Positions 22,326 to 33,200 of a DNA stretch of 47,932 nucleotides are shown here, in pieces. The translations under genes were made by a program, and so were the position numbers. Numbering within the stretch: the first letter of the stretch is position 1; each line of letters opens with the position of its first letter. Under the pieces are notes generated by a model. The model had not been told where the DNA came from. It worked only from the letters and a program-made list of their open reading frames with translations, and did not search any database. The stretch is from a virus: positions 1 through 47,932 of IMG/VR virus record IMGVR_UViG_3300048838_000562. One strand, given 5' to 3'.

Positions 22326-22369
22326 GGGTACAGATAATTTAATCTCTAGGGAAGAGACTATTTGTACCC
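22326..22369 (+). promoter_or_regulatory. Nested hairpin in the capsid leader
   Basis: Outer arms GGGTACA (22326-22332) and TGTACCC (22363-22369) enclose an inner hairpin TCTCT/AGAGA (22343-22357). A T-rich run follows. GGGTACAG is also present at 22312, so the outer arm has an alternative partner. It may stabilise the capsid mRNA, or end upstream transcription. Confidence 0.5.
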
Positions 22370-22397
22370 TTTATTTTTTATTTATTACTTTAACCAA

Positions 22398-23372
22398 ATG
22401 GCATTAAACACCACAGCAAACATTCCCTACCCTGTAAATACATACTACGATAGACAACTATTGAGCAGGGCTTTACCTTTACTCTTACATGATAGATTTG
22501 CACAAGTAAGAGATTTACCAATGCATAATACTGATACTATCAAGTTCAGAAAATACAATGCATTATCAGCAAACACTACTCCTCTAACACCTGGAGTAAC
22601 TCCTGAAGGTAAACAACTATCAGTTACTGATGTAACCACTCAGATAAAACAATATGGTGATTACATAACTGTAGATGACTTCACGCGAGATACTTCAATA
22701 GACCCCGTTTTGATGGAGGCTGCAGAAGTATTAGGAGAACAAGCAGGACAATCACTCGATTTAATAATTAGAGAAGTATTACATGCTGGAACTAATATCC
22801 GCTATGCAGATGTTACAGCTCCTAAAGCTAATGACGAAAGAACAGACATTACAACGGGCGATAAACTACTTGCAGATGAAATAAGACTCGCTATTTGGAC
22901 CTTGAAGATGCAGAACGCAAAGAGGATTACTAAAATCGTTTCAGCAGATAGAGGTTATAACACTACTCCAGTAGCCTCAGCTTATGTTGCTATGGTACAT
23001 CCTACAACTACTCTAAACCTTAGAGGTGTATCAGGTTTTGAACCAGTAGAGAAATACTATCAGAACTCACAACCACTTCCAGGAGAAGTTGGAAAATTTG
23101 AAGAGGTTAGATTTGTAGAAACTACAAACGCTAAAGTATTTGAAGATGGAGGCAATAGTGTTGATGTTTACTCAACTCTATTCTTAGGTATGGATGCATA
23201 CGGAGTTTCGAGACTATCAGGTAGAGCAATGGAAAACATTGTCAAACCAGTAGGTTCAGGAGGTACAGAAGATCCTTTGAATCAAAGAGGTACATCAGGT
23301 TGGAAAGCAACTATGGGTGTAACTAGACTTCAAGAGATGTTTATGGTCCGAGTTGAACACTCTAACGAATAA
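22398..23372 (+). CDS. Major capsid protein, N4 gp56 type
   Basis: A 324-aa protein; the start MALNTTANIPYPVNTYYDRQ at 22398 is preferred over an in-frame ATG at 22362 that lies in the leader hairpin. It follows the N4-gp56 family pattern: MPMHNTDTIKFRKYNAL-like N-arm, PLTPGVTPEGKQLSVTDV, IKQYGDYITVDDFT, the SLDLIIREVLHAGTNIRYAD helix, and later VAMVHPTTTLNLR and GKFEEVRFVET. It builds the HK97-fold icosahedral shell. It has its own late promoter and leader hairpin, as expected for the most abundant structural product. A hairpin after the following gene may bound a short, stable capsid transcript. Confidence 0.92.
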   Translation: MALNTTANIPYPVNTYYDRQLLSRALPLLLHDRFAQVRDLPMHNTDTIKFRKYNALSANTTPLTPGVTPEGKQLSVTDVTTQIKQYGDYITVDDFTRDTSIDPVLMEAAEVLGEQAGQSLDLIIREVLHAGTNIRYADVTAPKANDERTDITTGDKLLADEIRLAIWTLKMQNAKRITKIVSADRGYNTTPVASAYVAMVHPTTTLNLRGVSGFEPVEKYYQNSQPLPGEVGKFEEVRFVETTNAKVFEDGGNSVDVYSTLFLGMDAYGVSRLSGRAMENIVKPVGSGGTEDPLNQRGTSGWKATMGVTRLQEMFMVRVEHSNE

Positions 23373-23400
23373 TACTTTATTAACTATTAATTAATTAACT

Positions 23401-23940
23401 ATGGAAATTAACTCAAACCACATAGTAGGGCATAAACAAGCCTTAATGAACTACATGGACCAACTCCATGATGCACTCAACTATCGAATGTTGGGAAATC
23501 CTACAGTTGCTATTGGAACTTCATCAAAGAAAACAATTAAGACTACTACAGCAGTTGCTTGTGTAAATGGTGTACTTGTATCCGTAACTGGAGCAGAGAC
23601 AGCTTTCACCGCAACGACTCATGATATAGCTGCTAACGCATCAAGCGTACAAGAGGCAGTATATCTTGTAGTTGCTGATAGTGCAGGAACTATCACTCTA
23701 GTAATGGGTGATATCGCTACAGGAGCTGGAAACGCATTAATACCAGAAGTACCTTCAGGAAAGGTAGCTTTAGGATATGCGAGAATTGCAATTGCCGCAG
23801 GGGCAACTGCTTTTGATGCCTCTTCAGATGACCTTGATGCAGCTCACATCACCGACACTTATGTAAGTTTCGGAGGTAATGCATCTCTATTAGGTAGATT
23901 TGATGATGCATGGGCGCCTGGAGACGTAACAGCAGAATAA
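23401..23940 (+). CDS. Probable capsid decoration or head-associated protein, 179 aa
   Basis: The gene is 28 bases after the capsid gene. The product has a short N-terminal helix (HKQALMNYMDQLHDALNYRM) and a beta-rich, Ala/Thr/Gly-rich body (about 40-160) with strand pairs such as TTAVACVNGVLVSVTG. Small beta proteins directly after the capsid gene are often decoration proteins or head fibres; no specific family is recognised. A strong hairpin follows, so it shares the capsid transcript. Confidence 0.6.
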   Translation: MEINSNHIVGHKQALMNYMDQLHDALNYRMLGNPTVAIGTSSKKTIKTTTAVACVNGVLVSVTGAETAFTATTHDIAANASSVQEAVYLVVADSAGTITLVMGDIATGAGNALIPEVPSGKVALGYARIAIAAGATAFDASSDDLDAAHITDTYVSFGGNASLLGRFDDAWAPGDVTAE

Positions 23941-23955
23941 TAACTATTAATTGAT

Positions 23956-23984
23956 GGTAGGGATGGGGTTATCTCGTCCCTACC
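23956..23984 (+). terminator. Strong hairpin after the capsid gene pair
   Basis: GGTAGGGA (23956-23963) pairs with TCCCTACC (23977-23984). With G-U pairs the stem extends to about 12 bp around a GUUAU loop. There is only a weak T run after it, so it may be a terminator or a 3' stabiliser that leaks into the connector genes. Confidence 0.55.
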
Positions 23985-24012
23985 CAATAGCTTATTTATT
24001 AACAAAAACAAA

Positions 24013-24387
24013 ATGTCTAAAGTCAAAGACGTAAATACAAAAGAGGTTGAATCCTCAGACGTAAAAGAAAATACAGTTAAATCACCAGTAGCTAGAAGTA
24101 AAGATATAGCAAGTTCTTTCAAGAAACAAAAAGAACAAATGGAGGAAAGACTCAGAGAACAACAAAAGGTTAGAGTCTTAGTACCTCTTGGACCTACAGA
24201 GAAGAGGGGTAAATCATTTCTAGAGATTGGATTAAATGGAGCTTTTTACAAGGTTCCTAAAGGTGAATATATAGATTTACCTCAAGCTATCGCTGATATC
24301 ATCATGAGGTCCCAACAGCAAACCGATGAAAGTTTAAGCATGTTTGCAGTAGAGAGAGCTGAAGATGTTAGGGATGCCCTATCATGA
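24013..24387 (+). CDS. Unknown head-region protein, 124 aa
   Basis: A lysine- and glutamate-rich N-terminal helical region (about 1-55) precedes a compact part with VRVLVPLGPTEKRGKSFLEIGLNGAFYKVPKGEYIDLP, a beta pattern common in short head-gene products. No membrane segment. It overlaps the next gene by four bases (ATGA). Likely a head-completion or assembly protein by position. Confidence 0.55.
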   Translation: MSKVKDVNTKEVESSDVKENTVKSPVARSKDIASSFKKQKEQMEERLREQQKVRVLVPLGPTEKRGKSFLEIGLNGAFYKVPKGEYIDLPQAIADIIMRSQQQTDESLSMFAVERAEDVRDALS

Positions 24388-24656
24388 TTGTAAACGAAAA
24401 ATTCAAACTAACTTATCTAGACGAACTTGAAACACAATCCAGGAAAAATCTCATACAGCTAGATTTAAGCATTAAACTAGCAAAGCTGAGACACAAAAAA
24501 AAGATAGATAAGTTAAAGAAAAGCAAAACATTTAAGAAACTAGGTAAGTTTGAAGAGGAACAATACGAGAAGAAGTTACAGGATTATAAAGAACTGATTG
24601 AAGTTAACAAGGATACCATTAAATTAGTATTAGAAGAGAAGGATGCTATTTACTGA
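24384..24656 (+). CDS. Coiled-coil protein, 90 aa
   Basis: Almost wholly helical and very rich in Lys, Glu and Leu (LRHKKKIDKLKKSKTFKKL). It overlaps both neighbours (4 and 14 bases), so translation is probably coupled. No family is recognised. Confidence 0.55.
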   Translation: MIVNEKFKLTYLDELETQSRKNLIQLDLSIKLAKLRHKKKIDKLKKSKTFKKLGKFEEEQYEKKLQDYKELIEVNKDTIKLVLEEKDAIY

Positions 24657-25398
24657 ATTTACAACTCTACTCAGATTTAGAACTGGTACGAATAGCACCA
24701 CTCTAACTGATGCAGAGATATTACCACTAATGAACTTCCACAAGGACCTACTTGCTCAGAAGGTAGTAGCAGAAGTATCTGAAAGTTATTTCGGAGCTAT
24801 CGCTACTACTAACTTGATTGAGGACCAAAGGGAATATTCATTAGTGATTGATGCAAGTACAGGGGATGAAGTTATTTCATTAGAGAAAGTTGAGGCTAAA
24901 TTAGATGGTAGTAACTGGATTGAATTAGAAGAGGTTCAACTCTCTTCAATAGATCGGGCTATTACAGAAGATATGATTATTTCTTTATTTGGAAACGAAC
25001 GTGGTAGAGCTAAGTATTACCAGTTCAGAGGGGCTATTTATCTACTTACTGGAGCTATTACTAACGTTACTAGTGGATTAAAAGTCTACTTTTCAACATA
25101 TCCCGACCCATGGGAGGCTACAGATTTGGACGATGCATTAGATTTATCAATAGCACCTTCAAGCACTACACGTGGGTTCCCTAAAGAGTTACATGCTCCA
25201 CTACTTTATTTATGTAGTAAAGATGTTAAGTCGAACAAGGATAAGCCATTACCATTGGATGAATATGAACAAAGCATAGAGAAATTCATTGATGATGCAC
25301 TTTTCCAAATGAGACGAAAAAATAAAGATAGGTCATATGAAATTACCACTCCTCTAAGCCGAGGAGAGGCGTATCCTAATCATGGCTTTGAACTTTAA
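24643..25398 (+). CDS. Probable head-tail connector/adaptor protein, 251 aa
   Basis: The N-terminal helices (FTTLLRFRTGTNSTTLTDAEILPLMNFHKDLLA) resemble gp6/gp4-like adaptor proteins that attach under the portal. A central beta part follows (REYSLVI...ISLEKVEAKLDGSNWIELEEV), then a helical part with LHAPLLYLCSKDV, the usual adaptor helix. Position after the capsid genes fits. The family is inferred from pattern, not from a search. Confidence 0.6.
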   Translation: MLFTEFTTLLRFRTGTNSTTLTDAEILPLMNFHKDLLAQKVVAEVSESYFGAIATTNLIEDQREYSLVIDASTGDEVISLEKVEAKLDGSNWIELEEVQLSSIDRAITEDMIISLFGNERGRAKYYQFRGAIYLLTGAITNVTSGLKVYFSTYPDPWEATDLDDALDLSIAPSSTTRGFPKELHAPLLYLCSKDVKSNKDKPLPLDEYEQSIEKFIDDALFQMRRKNKDRSYEITTPLSRGEAYPNHGFEL

Positions 25399-25416
25399 TT
25401 ATTATGTCTAATCAAA

Positions 25417-25920
25417 ATGGCAGCTACAGTACAAATAAACGAATTTAATACAGTATCGGAAACTAAAACCGCATCAATCACTAACTCAAACATGGGTAGT
25501 ACAGATGCAGTTAATCTAACTGCTGCATCATATCCAATTGTTCCAGGAGAAAACTCTTATGAGAAATGGCAGAAAATAGAAGTAACCAACATGGGAGGTT
25601 CTAGTGCTATTAAGAATCTTAAAGTATGGAGAACTGGAGCATTAGGGGGAAGTGCAACTCATGTAACAAATGCTAGAACATCTGCTTATGGTGGAGCTGA
25701 AACCTTTGCTACACCAGTAGCTACTTCATCTACAGTAGCGGACCAGGCAATGCCAACAAGTGAACCAGGAACAGCTAATCTAGGAATTGGAGGTTCATTG
25801 ACTGGAGAACTTACAGCAACTGGAGCAAGTGACTATCTTGTACATCAAATTCAAACTGATGCTGGAGATACAGCGGGTTCTAGTACAACTATGAATTATC
25901 AATATGATGAAATTGCTTAA
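25417..25920 (+). CDS. Unknown beta-rich virion protein, 167 aa
   Basis: A Thr/Ala/Gly-rich, strand-rich protein without charge clusters (AATVQINEFNTVSETKTASI, TNMGGSSAIKNLKVWRT). It resembles small tail or neck proteins in composition. No domain is recognised. It lies between the adaptor and the ejection-protein candidates. Confidence 0.6.
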   Translation: MAATVQINEFNTVSETKTASITNSNMGSTDAVNLTAASYPIVPGENSYEKWQKIEVTNMGGSSAIKNLKVWRTGALGGSATHVTNARTSAYGGAETFATPVATSSTVADQAMPTSEPGTANLGIGGSLTGELTATGASDYLVHQIQTDAGDTAGSSTTMNYQYDEIA

Positions 25921-25925
25921 TATAA

Positions 25926-27275
25926 ATGGCAACTGAACCACAAACAACAACAACGTCAACACCTAAGGTAACGAATTTACCTACTGAAGGTTCACAAACT
26001 TATGAAACTCAGCCAATAGCAACGCCCCCACCTGCACCGACTAATGCAGTTGAAGCCACCGAGATACTCCCTACTCCTGCCTCTCAGGATCAAGTACCTG
26101 GATATTTAGCAACAATTCAAAACTCTCTTTATGGAGAAGGTAACACTTCCCCACAATATGCAACTCCTTTTTTAGAAGGTTCCGCAGAGTCCGAATTAGC
26201 TAATCAGTTATCCCCAGGGAGTCGTCCAGGTCTACCAAACCTAACATCTCTATATGAACAAATAAGGATAGAGAAGGGTTTACCCGACCTTGAGAGGTCC
26301 CTAACGGACCTTGAGGCTCAAAAACAAGAGGTAGAGGCAAGGTTAAGGAATAGAACTCAACAACAAAGAGATAAATCAGGGGTTACATTAGGAGTGATAG
26401 AAGGGCGTACGGGTACTATAGAACGTCAAGAGAGAGAGAATATTGACTTTATCAATAGACAAATACAAACAAAGTCTATGCAGATTGGCATAGCAAACGA
26501 CATAATCTCAACGATTATGAATCTAACCTCTCAAGACTATACCAATGCAGTCAATGACTATAATGCAAGGTTCTCAGAGAACCTACAAGTCTATGAGATG
26601 GTAGAGGATAAGAGAAGGTTTGAAGAACAAATGAAATTTGAAAGAGAAAAGTTCGATGAGAATAAGAGGCAATTTGAACTTGAGTTCAATGAAAAACAAA
26701 AACGTGCTGATGAAAACATGGCAAGGGCTAACCTTCAAATATATATGGATATGATTACTAAAGGTTCTTTAACCTGGAATAACTTCTCAGATGCTCAGAG
26801 GTCCAAAATTAATACTCTTGAAGTGATGGCTGGATTACCAGTCGGTTTTGTTTCGAGTATGAAAGTACCTCCCGATGCTCAGATTAAACATATCTCTACA
26901 AGGGTTGATGCAAGTGGTACACAATGGACCGATATATTAATGCTTAATCAGGATGGTTCATTCTCAGTTAAGAGTGAACGAGTGGGTTCCACATATCAAG
27001 CTAGACCTTCTGGAGGTGGTGGGGGTGGTGATTCAAAAACAACTCCTAAAACACCTAAATACAATACAACACAATTCCAGGGCGGGTTATTAGCTACACA
27101 AAAACTAATTAGTCAATATGGGATTAAAGATAAAAAGTTAACACAAGCTCAATTTAGAGGATTGGTCCAGTTCACGAAACTAAATGCAGCTCAAAAGAAA
27201 GACCCAATCAATGATGACCAGGCAATCGCAATTCTAACAGCAGTATTTAATAAGTTAAATCTAAGAATTGTTTAA
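25926..27275 (+). CDS. Probable internal/ejection protein with long coiled coil, 449 aa
   Basis: A proline- and threonine-rich disordered N-terminus (about 1-95), a helical region (about 100-200; ERSLTDLEAQKQEVEARLRN), a highly charged coiled coil (about 225-275; KFEREKFDENKRQFELEF), a small beta domain (about 305-345), a GGGGGG linker and a helical C-terminus. The gene is two bases before the giant protein gene. In podoviruses such coiled-coil proteins upstream of a giant internal protein are ejected with the DNA. This is inferred from layout. Confidence 0.55.
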   Translation: MATEPQTTTTSTPKVTNLPTEGSQTYETQPIATPPPAPTNAVEATEILPTPASQDQVPGYLATIQNSLYGEGNTSPQYATPFLEGSAESELANQLSPGSRPGLPNLTSLYEQIRIEKGLPDLERSLTDLEAQKQEVEARLRNRTQQQRDKSGVTLGVIEGRTGTIERQERENIDFINRQIQTKSMQIGIANDIISTIMNLTSQDYTNAVNDYNARFSENLQVYEMVEDKRRFEEQMKFEREKFDENKRQFELEFNEKQKRADENMARANLQIYMDMITKGSLTWNNFSDAQRSKINTLEVMAGLPVGFVSSMKVPPDAQIKHISTRVDASGTQWTDILMLNQDGSFSVKSERVGSTYQARPSGGGGGGDSKTTPKTPKYNTTQFQGGLLATQKLISQYGIKDKKLTQAQFRGLVQFTKLNAAQKKDPINDDQAIAILTAVFNKLNLRIV

Positions 27276-27277
27276 CT

Positions 27278-30200
27278 ATGGCTTATTCTTACAAAGACCT
27301 TTATGACTTATACAAAGACGATAAGAAAGTCGATAACGTTCCTCAATCTGGAGGGGCTTATACTTTTGATGTATTATCAGACATATATGGGGCTGGAGTA
27401 ACAGATGATAATGAAGATTATGCATCTCAGCTTTTCGACCCTAAGAATGTAGAGAACTATAAGGCGAAACAGATTGAGTCTGATGCTATTAATCAGAAAA
27501 CTACTCCTAAAGATGAATCAATCCAGGACTATGAGGAAAACCAAGAGAATAGCGGTATCTTCGGTAAAATAAAAAATCTCTTCTCTAAATCAAAAAAAAA
27601 ATATGAGGACCTGAAAGAGCCTGAAATTAATATCTCCGAACAAGAATACACCTATTACACACCTCTTGTATTAGAGAGATTGAACAATATCAATAAAGAG
27701 CTATCAGAATATGAGAAGAGATTACAAGAGAGGTCCCCTGGATTAAAACTACTAGATTTTCTATCGGGCAAAGGTAAATACAATCCTGATGCATGGGGCG
27801 AGAAGGGAGAGAAAAAAGACTTCAAAACAATATTGAAGGAGTCGAAAGAAGATAGTGAAAACTTCAAGAAGGAAATCAAAACCAAAACTCAAGAGTATAA
27901 AGAAAAAGACAAAACCTTCAAAGGTGAAGTAAAGAATATTCTAGGTAACTTGAATGAGAATAAGTATTCACAAGGGTTAATTGTACCTCAAGATCAAGCA
28001 GAGGAGACAGCACTAATTTCAGAGAAGATGAAATACGCTGAAGAAGTATCCAATTTTCTAGCTAGAGAGGATGTAAAAACTGGTTTTTGGGATGGGTTAA
28101 AACATTCTATACAAGAGGGTAGGTTTGTACCCTTTGCATACAATGTAGGTCAAAATGCAAGGATGGGTAATATGCAAGAGGTATTAGGGAAACTAACGGA
28201 TGAAGAGAGAGAAGTATTAGACATTAGGGCAATTAGAGAGAAGTATCAAGGGACTGACGAACTAAGCGAGTATGAATTGAGTCTACTTGAGAATATGCAG
28301 ATAGATTTAATCAACTCCAGGGTAGATAAAGGTATCCCATACGGATTAGGTGAATCATTAGTAGATATGGGTAGATATGGACTTGAGTTCGCTATGTTAG
28401 GAGGTGTAGCTAAAGGAATTACTACTGGAGCAAAAGCTATTAAACCTATAGCTAAGATTCTACCTAAGAGCAGGGCTAATAGCTTTGTCTCTAAGTTAGC
28501 AGGTGAAATGACTCAAACGCTTGTACAAACTGGAATAAACGTACCCGCAGTTGAAAATAAGACATTAGAATACACACTACCACAACACGACTTAGTTGCA
28601 GGTGAAAACGGAGATATGTTATTAAAGCAAGTATCAGAAGGGGATGACTTACTAACAGCGTTTACTAAAGGTTTTGCATCCGTTTATGTTGAAACATTTA
28701 GTGAGAAGGTTGGAGGGTTAATTACCCGTAGAGAGGCAGGACAAGTTTATAGGACCATTACTAAACGCTTGGGGCTAGTAGTGAAAAATCCTGAGAATTT
28801 TATTCAGAAATCAGTAATAGGGAGGGTTTTATCTAAGCGTAATGATAAAACACTAACTGTTTTTGGAGAGTATCTGAAGAAATCGGGGTTCAATGGAGTA
28901 TTACAAGAAATCTTTGAAGAAGAGTTCAACGAACCATTCCAGGCTATGTTGGATAGTAGGGAATATAACGACCCTATTACAACTCCTGAAGGTAGAACCA
29001 GGCTTATTATGGAGGCTATAGGTATTGGTATGTATGGAGGGTTACTCAAAATTCCAGATAAAACTGTTAATCAAATCTATAAATGGAGAGATAAAAGACA
29101 GCCTAAGCCTATTGATATCCCCATAGAAGAGGATGAAAAGATCCCTGAAGAGAATTTACCAGAAGTAATTAAAGAGGAACTACAGAACTTACAACAAGAA
29201 GAGAACGTTCCAGATGAATTAGCAGGGATTGAAGATATTATCGCAACTGATGGAGTTACAGAAGGGGTTGAAGATGGTGAGTTTGATGTTAATGAATTGA
29301 ATGAGTTAGAGGGTGGTCCAGTCGAGAATGACGTACAAGAGGTAACAGAGAGTTTGAGAAATGATGTTACCCCTGAATCAGATATATTCCAGGAATACAA
29401 TGATACTGAATCGGGTTATTTTGAGGATGAGTTTATAGGCAAAGGAACTTTCAAAGAGGCGATTGATAACATAGGCGGACCAGATAATGTTGAAAGGCGA
29501 ACAATAGATAGAACACAAATAAAATCAAGTGAAAATGTATCTCTTGATACCGAAAGGGGGCAAAGGGCGCTTGAGGAGATTAAAAGCGGTAAAAGAGTAC
29601 CAATTGTAGCTAGACCTACAGGACCGAATACCTTTGAGGTAGAAGATGGAAATCATCGCTTAAAAGCATATGCAGAATTAAGGATAAATGATATCCCTAT
29701 AATCACCACTAAAATAAGAGAGGACCAGGCAGAAGTACCAGAAGGGATAGCAGTTGAAACAAAAGAAGAGGAAACAACCAAAAAAACTGCTGAACAAGTA
29801 GCTACAGAATTAATAGAGAACTATGTTAAAAGGGGTGATGATATGAGTAGCCTACATTCACTAGGTAAAGCAGGACCTGGGTATAGGGCTGAAGTAAAGA
29901 AGGATATGATACTTATACAAGAACTAAATGGTGAAGAAGTTGATATAAGATTCCCATTGAAAAAGATCTATAACAGTATTAAGCAAAACGAAGAGACAAG
30001 CCAGGAGTCGAAAAAAGAACCAGTTAAAGAGAAACAAAAGAAACCAGCTAAAAAGAAAAACTATTTTGGAGATAACTCCTTCAAGGGGCAGAAAGATTAT
30101 CCAACGTTTGATAAACCACCTCTCCTGGATAGAGAGAACCAATCATTTTATGAAGAAGGGTCCAAATCTAATAAGCCCGATATTATGGAGATGGGCGAGA

Positions 30201-33200
30201 AGAGTAGTAATAAGTCTAGTGATTTTGTAAAAGGGGAAATGAATAAGCTCAAGGCATTGCGTAAAGAACAATTAGACCTAAGGAAACTAAAGGCTGAAGG
30301 GAAGATAGATGATGCCCAATTATTAACTAGATGGAGAGAAATTGACAAGGAGGTCCAGGAAGGTTTGGATTATATGGAACAAATGGAGATGGGCGAGAAG
30401 ATATGGAAAGGACATGAGGACTCATACAAACTTACTAGAGATGAGTTTGTGGATATAGGTTTAGAGTATTATAAGAAAACTGATAAGGAGTACAAAGAGA
30501 CTAAAGATAAGGGCTGGTTTGAAAGGACCACCAGAAACGATTTAATAGCAAGTTATAATCAGCTTGTATTAAAGGATAAGGCAGGTACTTATAGAGATAA
30601 AGCCAAATTATTAGATATTGATTTACCAGAAACATTCTCCTCTAAACTTCAAGAGCAGAGCTTACTAGAACTAGTAAATAACTCTGAAAAGTTGATAAAT
30701 GAGTATATTGAGAAGTTTACTAAACCTAGTGGAAACATACATGTCAACGGAGATAATGCTAAAACTCTATTTACGGGATATACTAAAACTGGTGATACAC
30801 ACTTTGACATTGCAGGAGGCAATTTAGCTAAACTAGTTTATAGAAAAGCCCTAGAACTTCAGAAGGATGATATACGAAACATCTTGTTTTCTTCAGGTGG
30901 TCCAGGTTCGGGCAAGTCTAGTGTAACTGATGACATCCAGGACCTATATTCAATCTACTTTGATTCCAATTTAGGGAATATGGAAAGGGGGTTACAGAGG
31001 ATTGATGAGGCATTAGCATATAAGAAAAGAATTGATATAATGCATATTAATAGAGATGCTACAGATGCATTTGTAGATGGTGTATTAAAGAGATTCAAAA
31101 ATGGAGATAAGAGAACAGTTCCAGTAACAACTCATGTTAACCAACATATAGTTGCTATTGATGTAATGAAGGAGCTGGTCAAACGTTTTAATAAGTCCAG
31201 GGAAGTTAAAACAATAGTATTTAATAACAACCTTGGATATAAAAAACATGAAGAAGTCGACCCCTCTTATCTCGATAACATCCAGTACGATAAAGATAGT
31301 TTAATTAATAAGTTAAATGATCATGTCAGACAAAAATATAACGAAGGAGAACTTACAAAAGATGAGGCAATACCCCTCTTGGGAGGAGAGGAAAATCTTA
31401 CTCAAGGAGGCATTGAGCAAGGGGCTAGAGAGAGAGGAAGAGAAGATAAGACAGTACCAATTGAACAAGAAAAAGAACAACCAGAACCAGTAGACCAGCT
31501 CCAACTCAAAAAGGATATTATGGGAGAACTCTTGTTTGAGTTATCTCATGGTCTTGAGGCTAATCCAGGTAAAATGAGAACAGGCAATGGCGATACCATC
31601 GATTATAAATGGTATGGTGCAAGGTCCTTCTATCCTTCATGGGTTCCAGAACATCTTCACGATAAGAAGGTAACTGAGGCTGTTCTTGATAAACTAAATA
31701 GCGATAATCCTAAACTCATTAAACTCCGCAAAGACTCTAAAGCAGAGGAGATGTTAAACCTATATAAAGCAGAGGCAAGGAGAAGATATAGAGAGAAGAT
31801 GTATCAGCTTGGGTATGGTGCAGAAGAACCTACATCTACAAACCCGCTTGAAGGTATTGAAGATGACATCCCCCTAGATTTAGCTATTAGGGCGCATGAG
31901 GGTACTAGTTATTCTCCTGAAAAGAGAGGGCAGAGTAGAGTTGATGAATACATTGATATTATGAAGTCTGATTATGAACTACTCAAAAAATATGCTGATA
32001 CTAAAGAAAAGGTTAATCAACTAAATGAAATGTTTGAAAGATACAGAGAAGGGTATAAGAAGAGAACTCTTGATATGTTAAGTTCACACTCTAGGATAGT
32101 ATCCTCTATGATATCTGGTCCTGCTAGATTCCCCACAAGTACAATGAGGAAACGAAATGATTCTTATGATAATAAGGTTAGAGAGTCGATAGAGTATAGG
32201 GATAAGGTATTAGCAAAGATTAAAAACACGCTTAATCCAACTACCTCGGCTGTTATTAGTCAATCTGATCCTGATGCACTTGTGAAATTAAAAGAGAGAT
32301 TGAAAGCATTAGAGGGTTGGCATGAGAAGATGGTCCAAATTAATAAGATAGTTAGAAGTGGTAAGGATATTGAACAGAAACTTGAGAAGTTGGAATTGTC
32401 TGAGAAGATTAAGGACCAGATATTAATCAAGGGAGGGGAATTAAACAATGGGATACCCGCATATGTACTCAGAAACAATAAGGGAAAAATCAAACAAGTT
32501 AGGGACCGCATAACTAGATTAGAGAAGATTAAAAGTATTGAACCGACTGAAACCCCTTTTGATGGAGGTAAAATCTTCATGAATACAGAAGAGGCAAGGT
32601 TACAAATACTCTTTGATAGCAAACCTGATTCTACTACTAGGGATAAACTCAAGAAAAACGCTTTCAGATGGAGTCCAAAGAATCAAGCATGGCAAAGACA
32701 ATTAACCATGAACGCTATTAGGGCTACAGAACAATTATTCAATATTCAGATTAAGAGAGGTAAAGTTAAACCTATATCATCATCTGTAGATGCTAGTATT
32801 GGTATGTATGCTAAAGATGAGGATATTCCTCTCAATTTCACACCTGAGGAGATAACAAACAAGATGCTGGACCACGTACCACCATCAATACAAATGCCTG
32901 AGATGGCTAATATCTTCCGACAATTAACAAATGGTAACTTCATTGAAATCAGAAATAAAATGGGTCGTAAGCTAGGTTTTCACCGAACAGGAACTATCAA
33001 AATGTTAGGGAAACTATTCATTGACGAAAGACAAGCCACTAAAATACTTGCTCATGAAATTGGACATTTAATAGACTACCTTCCAACTAAAACAATGAAG
33101 AGGGGTAATTTATTAGGTAGACTAGCTACATTGAGTAGATATATGAAGGGTAAATTAATCAATGAAGAGAAACAAAAGAAAGTGGAATCACTTGTTGATG

